Part shown: in pieces, positions 54,250 through 63,235 of the stretch
Layout: each line of letters begins with the position of its first letter
Position numbering within the stretch: the first letter of the stretch is position 1
Assembly: GCA_003169835.1 (NCBI GenBank)
Contig: PNAI01000044.1
Location: 20,447 to 84,446 of the forward strand
From: Hyphomicrobiales bacterium
GTDB taxonomy: Bacteria; Pseudomonadota; Alphaproteobacteria; Rhizobiales; Xanthobacteraceae
Direction: 5' to 3'
DNA length: 64,000 nt
Notes under the pieces: model-generated
Seen by the model: the letters and a program-made list of their open reading frames with translations, nothing else
Told to the model about the DNA's origin: nothing
Databases searched by the model: none
Position numbers and translations under genes: made by a program

Positions 54250-54672
54250 TTACGTCGAACGCTTTATAGTGCTTATGGGCTCAACCATAACCCGGTATCT
54301 TCCTCCACTGATTGTTAGCGTGTGGCCAAGCTCACTCGTTGAGTTGACTAGGCTTGTAAGGGCACTTTGAATTTCAGTGTTGCTCCGCGCCAATTGCTCA
54401 AGGCGAGCGGGTGGAGACAATGAGCTTCTAAGATCGGCTATCGTGCTTTCTTGGGTAGCCACCTGTGCTTTCAAATCAGTAAGTTGTGATTGCACATTCT
54501 CAATTTGCTCCCGCGCTAATTTCACACGGTCCTCCGATGTTCGGATGCGCTCGTTTAAAATGTAACCGCGAAACCACCAGACAGCCCCGCCGAAAGCTAG
54601 AATAATTGCACCTATTGAATAGGGGTCATTCATAAAAATGCCCCACAGCGTTTTGAAAGTCGCACTGTCCAT
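54250..54672 (-). CDS. Membrane-anchored coiled-coil passenger protein
   Basis: The 140-residue product has one membrane helix (YSIGAIILAFGGAVWWFRGYIL, about residues 18-39), then a coiled coil of about 60 residues (RIRTSEDRVKLAREQIENVQSQLTDLKAQVATQESTIADLRS). It is the last gene of the complete transposon. ATG 54672 follows GGGGG. No family assigned; form recalls phage or plasmid small membrane proteins. Confidence 0.6.
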   Translation of the reverse strand: MDSATFKTLWGIFMNDPYSIGAIILAFGGAVWWFRGYILNERIRTSEDRVKLAREQIENVQSQLTDLKAQVATQESTIADLRSSLSPPARLEQLARSNTEIQSALTSLVNSTSELGHTLTISGGRYRVMVEPISTIKRST

Positions 54673-54824
54673 GGCAGCCCCCATTGGGGGCCATGCTAGG
54701 CAGACTCGTTTGCGGCCGCCAGAAAACAGATTTAGGCCCAGACTTACGTGGACAGCTATCGAAGGCCACAGACTAACTCCTTCCAATTAGTCAAGTTTTT
54801 GCCAAATCAAACTGACCCACTACC

Positions 54825-54832
54825 GCCTCTTG
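54825..54832. repeat. 8-bp repeat GCCTCTTG, copy 3, at the array's right edge
   Basis: It directly follows the right end of the complete transposon and runs into ACAAGAGAAC, so it marks the chromosomal target. The surrounding CTCTTG-A-CAAGAG is a 13-base palindrome. Confidence 0.85.
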
Positions 54833-54859
54833 ACAAGAGAACAAACGATGAACTATGTT
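54830..54859 (+). promoter_or_regulatory. Near-consensus promoter of the SOS microprotein
   Basis: TTGACA and TATGTT are separated by 18 bases. The first LexA box fills the spacer and the second overlaps the -10 box, so repressor binding would block polymerase. The TTG of the -35 box belongs to the 8-bp repeat beside the transposon. Confidence 0.8.
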
Positions 54860-54871
54860 CTTTGTTTGTTC
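54839..54871. promoter_or_regulatory. Two back-to-back LexA (SOS) boxes
   Basis: GAAC-N7-GAAC (54839-54853) and GTTC-N7-GTTC (54857-54871) are two complete copies of the alphaproteobacterial direct-repeat LexA site in opposite orientation, three bases apart, which together form a near-perfect palindrome. This is strong evidence for LexA control. Confidence 0.85.
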
Positions 54872-54884
54872 TCAGGAGGAAGCC

Positions 54885-54983
54885 ATGTTCCGTGCTGTTG
54901 TTGAAGAAGCCGCCGCTCTGACTTCGATTGCGTTGTTTCTCGGGATGATCGCCATCTGGGCCAAGGTGATTGCGGTCATGTGA
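54885..54983 (+). CDS. SOS-controlled 32-residue membrane microprotein
   Basis: This frame is too short for the ORF track. It encodes a 32-residue peptide, a short amphipathic front (MFRAVVEEAAALTS) and one membrane helix (IALFLGMIAIWAKVIAVM). AGGAGGA stands about five bases before the ATG. Two LexA boxes overlap its promoter. Size, topology and control recall Caulobacter SidA (SOS-induced division inhibitor) and E. coli TisB (SOS-induced pore peptide); sequence similarity was not established. dnaE1 follows after a 485-base gap. Confidence 0.78.
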   Translation: MFRAVVEEAAALTSIALFLGMIAIWAKVIAVM

Positions 54984-55004
54984 GCCGCAGGCCTGTCAGC
55001 GGCC

Positions 55005-55036
55005 GATCATGGCGCCGTCAGATCATAGCGCCGTCA
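55005..55036. repeat. Tandem 16-bp repeat
   Basis: GATCATGGCGCCGTCA is followed at once by GATCATAGCGCCGTCA, with one mismatch. No function evident. Confidence 0.7.
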
Positions 55037-55179
55037 TATAAGGTCGGTAGTGTTCGCGTCCACAAGTCGCCGTGCGTGCTCAGTCTCTGTGCGTAGTCGT
55101 GTTTTTGCGTGCCATCTTCTTTGCTTTCTGCCATCGCCGCGGGCTGCCCTCGCTGCGTATCTGCGTGTCTCCGCTCGTC

Positions 55180-55200
55180 ATGCCCGCCAGTCGCGGGCAT
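55180..55200. repeat. Extragenic palindrome ATGCCCGC-N5-GCGGGCAT
   Basis: Perfect 8-bp arms, flanked by CGTC and CTACGTC, a form common between genes in Bradyrhizobium-like genomes. Confidence 0.65.
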
Positions 55201-55241
55201 CTACGTCTCTTGCCTTCCCCTCACCCCCATGAAGGCGTGGA

Positions 55242-55280
55242 TGGCATTCGGAATTCGGGCTTGCCCGGGCTCCGATGCCA
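55242..55280. repeat. Larger extragenic palindrome
   Basis: TGGCAT and ATGCCA arms enclose TCGGA/TCCGA and CGGGC-TT-GCCCG, a nested, interrupted hairpin of 39 bases. It is probably the same family of genomic palindromes as the one at 55180, in opposite orientation. Confidence 0.55.
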
Positions 55281-55468
55281 TGACGGCGTGAGGCGCGGCG
55301 CACAGCGTCGTTGCGCGCGCGTTGGGGAAAACCAATGTTAGGGGGCAAAGCGCGACGTTCGTGGTGGACAGGGACGGCGCGGTTCGCAACCATCGGCGAG
55401 ACTCGCAAAGAAGAATCGCAAAGACGAGAATCGTGATTACGAGAATTGTCTCGATATGAATCGTTGAG

Positions 55469-58400
55469 GTGGCCGTGGCCGTTGGCTTTGTGCATCTGCA
55501 CGTACATTCCTCCTATTCGCTGCTTGAAGGCGCGCTTCCTATTGCGCGGCTCGCCGAGCTTGCGAAAGCCGACCGGCAGCCCGCGCTCGCGCTCGCCGAT
55601 ACCAACAACATGTTCGGTGCGCTGGAATTCTCCGAGAAGATGGCGTCGAGCGGCATTCAACCGATCGTCGGATGTTCGCTCGCCATCGATTTCGGCGATG
55701 AGAAAAGCGATCCGCGCACGCAGACGCGCATGCGCGTGCCGCCACGCATCGTGCTGCTCGCCGCGCGTGCGGAGGGCTATGCCAATCTGATGCGGCTGTC
55801 CTCGCGCGCGTTTCTCGAGACGCCGTCGCACGAGGTGCCGCATCTCAAGCTTAACTGGCTCGAGGGGGCGACCGAGGGGCTGATTGCGCTCAGCGGCGGG
55901 CCGTCGGGGCCGCTTGATGCGGCGCTCGCCGCGGGCCAAGGGGAGCTTGCCGCGATGCGCGGCGCGGCCTTATTGGCGCTGTTTGGCGAGCGACTCTATG
56001 TCGAGCTGCAGCGCCATGGCCACGCGACCGAGCGTGCGAACGAGCCGGCGTTGATCGATTTCGCCTATAGCAAGGGCGTTGCGCTGGCCGCGAGCAACGA
56101 GCCATTTTTTGCGACGCGTGAAGACTATGAAGCGCATGACGCGCTTATTTGCATTGCGGAAGGCCGGCTGCTGCGCGAGCCCGATCGGCGCCAGCTTACG
56201 GCGGAACATTATTTTAAATCCCGGACCGAAATGACGGCGCTGTTCGCCGACATTCCGGAGGCGCTTTCCTCGACTGTCGAGATCGCGGAGCGCTGCGCAT
56301 TCCGCCCGCGCACGCATGAGCCGATTCTGCCGCGCTTCTCGGTCAGCGAACGCAAGGGCGCGGTGGATGAGACGGACGAGTTGCGCCGCCGTGCCGAGGC
56401 CGGACTAAAACGACGGATCGCTGCGCATGGGCTCGCGCCCGGGCGCAATGTCGAGGAATACAACGTGCGGTTGGCGTTTGAGCTGCTCGTGATCGCGGAC
56501 ATGAAATATCCGGGCTACTTCCTCATCGTCTCCGATTTCATCCAGTGGGCGAAGGAGCAAGGAATTCCGGTGGGGCCGGGGCGCGGTTCTGGCGCGGGCT
56601 CGCTGGTGTCCTATGCGCTCACGATCACCGATCTCGATCCCATTCGTTTCGGATTGCTGTTCGAGCGATTCCTGAACCCCGAACGCGTGTCGATGCCGGA
56701 CTTCGACGTCGATTTCTGCCAGGACCGGCGCGACGAGGTGATCCGCTACGTGCAGTCGCGCTACGGCCGCGATCAGGTGGCGCAGATCATCACATTCGGC
56801 ACGCTGCAGGCGCGCGGCGTTCTGCGCGATGTCGGCCGTGTGCTGGAGATGCCCTACGGACAGGTCGACAAGCTGTGCAAGCTGGTGCCGCAGAATCCGA
56901 CCAATCCGGTGACGCTCGCGCGTGCGATTGAAAGCGAGCCGCAGCTACAGGCCGCGCGCAACAGCGAGCCGATCGTCAAGCGCGTATTCGACATTGCGCA
57001 AAAGCTCGAAGGCCTCAACCGCCACGCCTCGACTCATGCCGCCGGCATCGTGATCGGCGATCGGCCGCTGATCGAGCTTGTGCCGCTCTACCGCGATCCG
57101 AAATCCGACATGCCGGTCACGCAATTCAACATGAAATGGGTGGAGCAGGCGGGCCTGGTGAAGTTCGACTTTCTTGGCCTCAAGACGCTCACGGTGCTGG
57201 AGACCGCGGTGCGGCTTTTGCGCCTGCGCGACGTCGAACTCGATTTGACCGCCATTCCGCTCGACGACGCAAAAACCTATGCGCTGCTTTCGCGCGCCGA
57301 GGCGGTGGGCGTGTTCCAGCTGGAAAGCGCGGGCATGCGGCGTGCGCTGCTCGACATGCGACCCGATCGCTTCGAGGACATCATCGCGCTGGTGGCGCTC
57401 TATCGTCCCGGCCCGATGGCGAACATCCCAACCTATTGCGCGCGCAAGCATCGCGTGGAGGAGCCGGATTATATTCACACGGAAATCGAACCAATCCTGC
57501 GCGAGACGTTCGGCGTCATCATCTACCAGGAACAGGTGATGCAGATCGCGCAGGTGCTCGCGGGTTATTCGCTCGGCGAGGCCGATCTTCTGCGCCGCGC
57601 CATGGGCAAGAAAATCCGCAAAGAAATGGAGGCGCAGCGCGAGCGCTTCGTCTCCGGCGCGATCGAGCGCGGCGTGGAGCGCGCGCAGGCGATCAATATC
57701 TACGAGCTGCTCGCGCGTTTTGCCGATTACGGCTTCAACAAGAGCCACGCGGCGGCGTACGCGCTGGTCGCCTACCAGACCGCGTACATGAAGGCGAATT
57801 ATCCGGTCGAATTCATGGCCGCGTCGATGACACTCGAGACCGGCAATACCGACAAGCTCTCCGAATTCCGCGCCGAAGCGGTGCGGCTTGGCATCAAGGT
57901 CGATCCGCCATCAATCAACCGCTCGGGCGTGGCGTTCGCGGTCGAGGGCAACACCATCCATTATGCGCTTGCGGCGCTCAAAGGCGTGGGCGCGCAGGCG
58001 GTCGAAGCGATTGTCGCGGCGCGCGGCGACAAGCCGTTCGCGGATATTTCCGACTTCGCGCGGCGGATTAATCCACGTGCCGTCAACAAACGTGTCTTGG
58101 AAAGTCTTGCCGCCGCCGGCGCTTTTGAGGCGCTCGAACCCAACCGCGCGCGCGCGTTCGCTGCCGTCGATGTGATGCTCGCCGCCGCGCAGCGTGCACA
58201 CGAGTCGACGACGCTTGGCCAGAACGAATTGTTCGGCGGACCGTCCAACCGCGAGAAGCTGGCTATGCCGGCGGTGGAGGCATGGTTGCCGGCAGATCGC
58301 CTGCAGCGCGAATACGATGCAGTGGGTTTTTTTCTATCCGGCCATCCACTCGACGACTATGCCGCGCTGCTTAAAGGTTTGAAGGTGCAATCGTGGACGG

Positions 58401-58912
58401 AATTTTCGCGCGCGGTGAAGGCGGGTGCGACGGCCGGCCGGGTGGCCGCCACGGTCGTGGAACGCACCGAGCGGCGCACCAAGACCGGCAACAAAATGGG
58501 CATCCTCGGACTCTCTGATCCCACCGGCCATTACGAGGCGGTGATCTTCGCCGAAGGGCTGCAGCAGTACCGCGAAATGCTCGAGCCAGGCTCGCAGGTT
58601 CTGCTGTTCCTCACGGCGGAGGCGCAAGGGGACGACATACGTGCGCGCATCCAGTCGGTGGAGCCGCTCGATCAAGCGGCCGCCAAATTGCAGAAGGGCT
58701 TGCGGGTATTTCTGCGCGACGAAAAGACGATCGAGCCGGTGGCCAAGCGGCTCGAAGGCAAGGGCAACGGGGAAGTGACCATGGTCACTTTGCTTGCCGA
58801 TGGAACCGAGGTCGATATCAAGCTGCCGGGCCGCTTCAAGGTTTCCCCGCAGATTGCCGGCGCGATCAAGGCCGTGGCGGGGGTTGTGGATGTGCAGGTG
58901 CAAGCCGCGTAG
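55469..58912 (+). CDS. dnaE: DNA polymerase III alpha subunit
   Basis: This 1147-residue replicative polymerase begins with a PHP domain (FVHLHVHSSYSLLEGALPIARL), then the polymerase core with catalytic aspartates in PDFDVDFCQDRRDEV, GPGRGSGAGSLVSYAL and ADYGFNKSHAAAYALVAYQTAYMKANYPVEF, a helix-hairpin-helix region and a C-terminal OB domain. Length and N terminus fit DnaE1, not the error-prone DnaE2. GTG 55469 is the likely start; GTG 55475 is possible. Confidence 0.95.
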   Translation: MAVAVGFVHLHVHSSYSLLEGALPIARLAELAKADRQPALALADTNNMFGALEFSEKMASSGIQPIVGCSLAIDFGDEKSDPRTQTRMRVPPRIVLLAARAEGYANLMRLSSRAFLETPSHEVPHLKLNWLEGATEGLIALSGGPSGPLDAALAAGQGELAAMRGAALLALFGERLYVELQRHGHATERANEPALIDFAYSKGVALAASNEPFFATREDYEAHDALICIAEGRLLREPDRRQLTAEHYFKSRTEMTALFADIPEALSSTVEIAERCAFRPRTHEPILPRFSVSERKGAVDETDELRRRAEAGLKRRIAAHGLAPGRNVEEYNVRLAFELLVIADMKYPGYFLIVSDFIQWAKEQGIPVGPGRGSGAGSLVSYALTITDLDPIRFGLLFERFLNPERVSMPDFDVDFCQDRRDEVIRYVQSRYGRDQVAQIITFGTLQARGVLRDVGRVLEMPYGQVDKLCKLVPQNPTNPVTLARAIESEPQLQAARNSEPIVKRVFDIAQKLEGLNRHASTHAAGIVIGDRPLIELVPLYRDPKSDMPVTQFNMKWVEQAGLVKFDFLGLKTLTVLETAVRLLRLRDVELDLTAIPLDDAKTYALLSRAEAVGVFQLESAGMRRALLDMRPDRFEDIIALVALYRPGPMANIPTYCARKHRVEEPDYIHTEIEPILRETFGVIIYQEQVMQIAQVLAGYSLGEADLLRRAMGKKIRKEMEAQRERFVSGAIERGVERAQAINIYELLARFADYGFNKSHAAAYALVAYQTAYMKANYPVEFMAASMTLETGNTDKLSEFRAEAVRLGIKVDPPSINRSGVAFAVEGNTIHYALAALKGVGAQAVEAIVAARGDKPFADISDFARRINPRAVNKRVLESLAAAGAFEALEPNRARAFAAVDVMLAAAQRAHESTTLGQNELFGGPSNREKLAMPAVEAWLPADRLQREYDAVGFFLSGHPLDDYAALLKGLKVQSWTEFSRAVKAGATAGRVAATVVERTERRTKTGNKMGILGLSDPTGHYEAVIFAEGLQQYREMLEPGSQVLLFLTAEAQGDDIRARIQSVEPLDQAAAKLQKGLRVFLRDEKTIEPVAKRLEGKGNGEVTMVTLLADGTEVDIKLPGRFKVSPQIAGAIKAVAGVVDVQVQAA

Positions 58913-58937
58913 GTAGCGCTTTGCTTGCATACCTTCC

Positions 58938-58966
58938 TTGCATCCTGCCCCCCGCACCTCTATAAC
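58938..58966 (+). promoter_or_regulatory. rpsB promoter
   Basis: TTGCAT-N17-TATAAC stands about 130 bases before the rpsB start, after the dnaE stop. The leader contains GC-rich self-complementary stretches (GCCTT...AAGGC), so autoregulation by ribosomal protein S2 is possible. Confidence 0.65.
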
Positions 58967-59097
58967 CCGCCCATCTCACACGCGGACTTTGGCCTTTTGC
59001 CGATAGGTAAGGGGCCTTCCGGTGGCAACGGCCGCAAGGCGCTCAGGCGCGTACGTCCAAAGCCCACACGTTCGCGGAGGAATAACCGGAGAATATC

Positions 59098-60093
59098 ATG
59101 TCGCTGCCCGACTATAGCATGCGTCAGCTATTGGAAGCTGGTGTCCATTTCGGCCATCAGTCCCATCGCTGGAACCCGAAGATGGGTCAATACATCTTCG
59201 GCACCCGCAACAACATTCACATCATCGATCTCGCCCAGAGCGTGCCGATGCTGCATCGCGCGCTGACCGCGGTGAGCGACACGGTGGCGAAGGGTGGGCG
59301 CATCCTCTTCGTTGGCACCAAGCGCCAGGCGCAGGACGCGGTTGCCGAAGCCGCTAAGCGCTGCGCGCAGTATTACGTCAATTCGCGCTGGCTTGGCGGT
59401 ACGCTGACCAACTGGAAGACGATCTCGGCATCGATCTCGCGCCTGCGCAAACTCGACGAGATGCTCACGTCCAACGAAGCGCAGGGTTACACCAAGAAGG
59501 AACGCCTTACGCTGACGCGGGAGCGCGACAAGCTTGAGCGCGCGCTCGGCGGCATCAAGGACATGGGCGGCCTGCCGGACCTGTTGTTCGTGATCGACAC
59601 CAACAAAGAAGACATCGCGATCAAGGAAGCGCGTCGCTTGGGGCTGCCGGTCGCGGCGATCGTCGACACCAATTGCGATCCGAATGGGATCACATTTGTC
59701 GTGCCCGGCAATGACGATGCGAGCCGCGCGATCACGCTCTATTGCGATCTCATCGCCAAGGCAGCGCTCGATGGAATTTCGCGCGCGCAAGGGCAGTCGG
59801 GTATGGACATCGGCGCCGCGCCTGAGCCAATCGCCGAGCCGTTGCCGTCGGCGGATAGCAGCGGGCTTGGGTTTGAGCCTTTGCCGGGTCCGCGCGGGGT
59901 TGCCGACGATCTCAAGAAGCTGACCGGTATCTCGCCGCCGATCGAGAAAATGCTCAACGATCTTGGAATTTTCCATTTCACGCAGATTGCCGCGCTCAGC
60001 CCGACGGCTGCGCACAATATTGGTGAAGAAGTGGGGCTGCCCGGCCGCGTTGACGGCTGGGTCGCCAAGGCGAAAGAGTTGACCGCCGAGTAA
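59098..60093 (+). CDS. rpsB: 30S ribosomal protein S2 with C-terminal extension
   Basis: The 331-residue protein begins with the S2 signature [28 protein letters not shown]. After the usual end near residue 230 it has a linker and a helical domain ([50 protein letters not shown]), a helix-hairpin-helix-like extension seen in alphaproteobacterial S2. GGAGAAT precedes the ATG. It is co-transcribed with tsf. Confidence 0.96.
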   Translation: MSLPDYSMRQLLEAGVHFGHQSHRWNPKMGQYIFGTRNNIHIIDLAQSVPMLHRALTAVSDTVAKGGRILFVGTKRQAQDAVAEAAKRCAQYYVNSRWLGGTLTNWKTISASISRLRKLDEMLTSNEAQGYTKKERLTLTRERDKLERALGGIKDMGGLPDLLFVIDTNKEDIAIKEARRLGLPVAAIVDTNCDPNGITFVVPGNDDASRAITLYCDLIAKAALDGISRAQGQSGMDIGAAPEPIAEPLPSADSSGLGFEPLPGPRGVADDLKKLTGISPPIEKMLNDLGIFHFTQIAALSPTAAHNIGEEVGLPGRVDGWVAKAKELTAE

Positions 60094-60134
60094 CTCGCGC
60101 GAACGGCATTCTGCGCCGCATCGGAACAGGAACA

Positions 60135-61058
60135 ATGGCAAACATCACGGCCCAAATGGTCAAGGAGCTTCGCGAGCGTACGGACGCGGGCATGATGGAC
60201 TGCAAGGCTGCGCTCACCGAAACTAATGGTGACATGGAAGCTGCGGTCGATTTGCTCCGCAAGAAAGGTCAAGCGAAAGCCGCCAAGAAGTCCGGCCGTC
60301 TCGCCGCCGAAGGTCTGATCGGGGTCACGGTCAAGGGTACCAAAGGCGTGCTGGTCGAGGTCAATTCGGAGACAGATTTCGTTGCGCGCAATGATCTGTT
60401 TCAGGGCCTCGTCAAGATGATCGCCAATGTGGCGTTCGACGTCGGGCCGCATGTCGAGAAGATCAACGCCGCGAAAGCCGGCAGCTTGACCATCGCCGAC
60501 TCGATTTCGGAAACCATTGCCAAGATCGGTGAGAACATGACGCTGCGCCGCGCAAACACGCTCTCCGTGGGTAAGGGTGTTATCGCGAACTACATGCACA
60601 ATTCGGTGGCGGAAGGTCTCGGTAAGATCGGCGTGCTCGTTGCGATGGAATCGGGCGGCAAGAGCGACGAGCTTGCCAAGATTGGCCGCATGGTTGCCAT
60701 GCATATTGCGGCTTCGAACCCGCAGGCGGTCGAGTCCGCGGGGCTCGATCCGAAGCTGGTCGCGCGCGAAAAAGAAGTCATGGCGGAAAAATACAAAGCG
60801 CAGGGCAAGCCCGCGAATATGATCGACAAGATCGTCGAGTCCGGATTGAAGACGTTCTACAAAGAGGTTTGCCTGGTCGATCAGGTCTATATTCACGACC
60901 CGGCGAAAAATGTGGCGCAGGCATTGAAGGACGCCGAAGGTAATGTCGGCGCGCCGATTAAAGTCACTGGCTTTGTGCGCTATGCGCTCGGAGAAGGCAT
61001 CGATCGACCGGAAACCGATTTTGCGGCCGAAGTCGCGGCGGCCGCCGGACAGCATTGA
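60135..61058 (+). CDS. tsf: Elongation factor Ts
   Basis: The 307-residue guanine-nucleotide exchange factor for EF-Tu. Signatures seen are [35 protein letters not shown] and [13 protein letters not shown]. It is in the conserved rpsB-tsf-pyrH-frr cluster. Confidence 0.97.
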   Translation: MANITAQMVKELRERTDAGMMDCKAALTETNGDMEAAVDLLRKKGQAKAAKKSGRLAAEGLIGVTVKGTKGVLVEVNSETDFVARNDLFQGLVKMIANVAFDVGPHVEKINAAKAGSLTIADSISETIAKIGENMTLRRANTLSVGKGVIANYMHNSVAEGLGKIGVLVAMESGGKSDELAKIGRMVAMHIAASNPQAVESAGLDPKLVAREKEVMAEKYKAQGKPANMIDKIVESGLKTFYKEVCLVDQVYIHDPAKNVAQALKDAEGNVGAPIKVTGFVRYALGEGIDRPETDFAAEVAAAAGQH

Positions 61059-61090
61059 TCGTAAATGTCAAGTGTGGGAGATCATGAGCG

Positions 61091-61807
61091 ATGGCCAAGG
61101 CCGCCTACCGCCGCGTGATCGTGAAGGTTTCCGGTGAAGCGCTGACCGGTCCCGCCGGCTTTGGCATCCATCAGCCGACCATCGATCGTATTGCCCGCGA
61201 CCTGGTGGCCGCGCACAAACGCGGGGTTACTCTCGGTGTCGTGGTGGGCGGCGGCAATATCCTGCGCGGCGTACAGATTTCGGGAAAAAATCTGGCGCGG
61301 CCGACCGCCGATGCCATGGGCATGCTGGCAACCGTGATGAATGCGCTGATGCTGGAAGCGGCAATCGAACGCGCGGGATCGCCTGCGCGGACCATGTCGG
61401 CGCTCGCCATGCCGCAAGTGTGCGAGACGTACGAGCGCGCGCGCGCGCTGCGGCATCTTGAGGAAGGGCGGGTCATCGTTTTTGCGGGCGGTACGGGAAA
61501 TCCGTTTTTCACAACCGACACCACGGCCGTTCTGCGCGGAGCCGAAATGGGTTGCGACGCGGTGCTCAAGGCTACCGACGTCGATGGGGTCTACAGCGCC
61601 GATCCCAAAAAAGACCCCAAAGCCAAACGCTATTCCCAGCTCACCCATCAGGAAGCGCTTGATCGCAATCTAAAGGTCATGGACGCCACCGCCTTCGCGC
61701 TTGCCCGCGAGAATCGTATGCCTATCATTGTGTTCTCGATCCGGGTGCCGGGAGCCATCGAGGCGGTCTTGCGAGGCAAGGGCCGTGCCACGCTGGTCGG
61801 CGGTTGA
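61091..61807 (+). CDS. pyrH: UMP kinase
   Basis: The 238-residue amino-acid-kinase-fold enzyme phosphorylates UMP to UDP. Motifs: [45 protein letters not shown] and [14 protein letters not shown]. It lies 32 bases after tsf. Confidence 0.96.
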   Translation: MAKAAYRRVIVKVSGEALTGPAGFGIHQPTIDRIARDLVAAHKRGVTLGVVVGGGNILRGVQISGKNLARPTADAMGMLATVMNALMLEAAIERAGSPARTMSALAMPQVCETYERARALRHLEEGRVIVFAGGTGNPFFTTDTTAVLRGAEMGCDAVLKATDVDGVYSADPKKDPKAKRYSQLTHQEALDRNLKVMDATAFALARENRMPIIVFSIRVPGAIEAVLRGKGRATLVGG

Positions 61808-61890
61808 GCAAGGCGTCCGCGGTAAGCGGACCAGTCATTTGCGCGTAGAGCTGCGAGCGCAAGATCCGCTCGCCTTTACTGGGAGGGGCC

Positions 61891-62454
61891 ATGAACGTCG
61901 CAACTTACGACATCAATGAATTGAAACGCCGCATGTCGGGTGCGCAAGCGGTGCTAAAACAAGAGCTCAGCGGACTGCGGACCGGGCGCGCGTCGGCGCA
62001 TTTGCTCGACTCGGTTCACGTGGACGCCTATGGCCAGAACATGCCGCTCAATCAGCTTGCGACGGTGAGCGTGCCGCAGCCGCGCATGATCAGTGTGCAG
62101 GTCTGGGACCGTTCCATGGTGCACGCGGTTGAGAAAGGTATTCTTGCCGCCAACCTGGGACTGAACCCGAGCACTGAGGGGCAGGTGATTCATCTGCGCA
62201 TCCCTGAACTCAACGAGGAGCGGCGCCGGGAATTGGTTAAGATCGCGCATAAATATGCCGAGACTGCGAAGGTTGCAGTGCGCCATGTCCGGCGAGACGG
62301 CATGGAAGCCCTCAAAAAGCTCGAAAAGGATCACAAGATCAGTGAGGACGAGCACAAACGCATGGACACCGAAGTGCAAAAGGCAACCGATCAGGCGATC
62401 ACCGACATCGATCACGCACTTGCCACCAAAGAAAAGGAAATTATGACGGTGTAA
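61891..62454 (+). CDS. frr: Ribosome recycling factor
   Basis: The 187-residue protein separates ribosome subunits after termination, with EF-G. It has the family start [25 protein letters not shown] and [18 protein letters not shown], and the RRxxVK-type helix near [17 protein letters not shown] 61891 follows GGGAGG. Confidence 0.96.
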   Translation: MNVATYDINELKRRMSGAQAVLKQELSGLRTGRASAHLLDSVHVDAYGQNMPLNQLATVSVPQPRMISVQVWDRSMVHAVEKGILAANLGLNPSTEGQVIHLRIPELNEERRRELVKIAHKYAETAKVAVRHVRRDGMEALKKLEKDHKISEDEHKRMDTEVQKATDQAITDIDHALATKEKEIMTV

Positions 62455-62480
62455 GGGAAGGGGCGTAAGCTCCGCGGCCA

Positions 62481-63233
62481 ATGTCCGAAGCATCTCTGGC
62501 AATTGCTGTTCCGCCGTTCGACGTGCCGCGGCACGTTGCCATCATCATGGATGGTAACGGACGCTGGGCGGCCGCGCGTGGCTTGCCACGCGTCGAGGGT
62601 CACCGCCGCGGTGTCGAGGCGTTGCGGCGCACGGTGCGTGCGGCGTCGGATATCGGAATCTCCGTTCTCACCATCTTTTCGTTCAGCTCCGAGAACTGGT
62701 CGCGACCGCCGGCCGAAGTGCGTGAGCTTATGAGCTTGTTGCGCCGATTCATCCGGCATGATTTGGCCGATCTTCACCGCAGCCATGTGCGGGTGCGCGT
62801 CATCGGCGAACGCGAAGGCCTCGACCCGGATATTGCCGCGCTGCTTCTGGAGGCCGAGGAACTGACCCGCGAGAACGAGCGGCTCACGCTGGTGGTTGCC
62901 TTCAATTACGGTGCGCGCCAGGAAATCGCGCGCGCGGCGCAACGCGTCGCGGCCGAAGTCGCGGCTGGCAGGCTGACCGCCCAGGGCGTGACGGCCGAAG
63001 TGCTCGGCCGTTATCTTGATGCTAGCGATCTGCCGGATCCAGATCTCATCATCCGCACCAGCGGAGAACAGCGATTGTCTAATTTTCTGCTCTGGCAGGC
63101 GGCTTACAGCGAGCTGGTATTTCTTCCGATCTACTGGCCGGAGTTCGACCGGGCGGCGCTCGAAGGCGCCATCGTCGAATACCGCCGGCGCGAGCGCCGG
63201 TTCGGCGGTCTTGCCGCGAAGACGGGGTCCTGA
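62481..63233 (+). CDS. uppS: Isoprenyl (undecaprenyl) diphosphate synthase
   Basis: The 250-residue cis-prenyltransferase makes the lipid carrier for cell-wall building. Motifs: [26 protein letters not shown] (catalytic Asp), FSSENWSRP and [24 protein letters not shown]. It lies 26 bases after frr. Confidence 0.96.
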   Translation: MSEASLAIAVPPFDVPRHVAIIMDGNGRWAAARGLPRVEGHRRGVEALRRTVRAASDIGISVLTIFSFSSENWSRPPAEVRELMSLLRRFIRHDLADLHRSHVRVRVIGEREGLDPDIAALLLEAEELTRENERLTLVVAFNYGARQEIARAAQRVAAEVAAGRLTAQGVTAEVLGRYLDASDLPDPDLIIRTSGEQRLSNFLLWQAAYSELVFLPIYWPEFDRAALEGAIVEYRRRERRFGGLAAKTGS

Positions 63234-63235
63234 TC

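Larger units (their letters stand above)
51345..54824 (+). mobile_element. Complete passenger-carrying IS1-like transposon (E-d), 3,480 bp
   Basis: Left end GGTAGTGGGTCCGTT (51345) and right end, read inward, GGTAGTGGGTCAGTT (54824) match at 14 of 15 bases. GCCTCTTG lies on both sides (51337-51344 and 54825-54832). Inside, in order: start module D, small ORF, KRPRD-type basic protein, three minus-strand genes including a HicAB-like pair, an intact DDE transposase, and a minus-strand membrane coiled-coil gene. This looks like a full mobile unit with cargo. Confidence 0.85.
54984..55468. other. 485-base repeat-rich region before dnaE
   Basis: No convincing gene. It contains a tandem 16-bp repeat (55005-55036) and two larger palindromes (55180-55200 and 55242-55280). 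The dnaE promoter must lie here or upstream. Confidence 0.45.

Noticed and set aside
55469-58912. dnaE2 (SOS-controlled error-prone polymerase), suggested by nearby LexA boxes
   Set aside because: Length, PHP domain and context fit DnaE1, no imuA/imuB genes are present, and the LexA boxes sit directly on the microprotein promoter 600 bases away.
59739-61055. 438-residue minus-strand ORF
   Set aside because: It lies wholly opposite rpsB and tsf, both certain genes; its composition is that of a reverse shadow.
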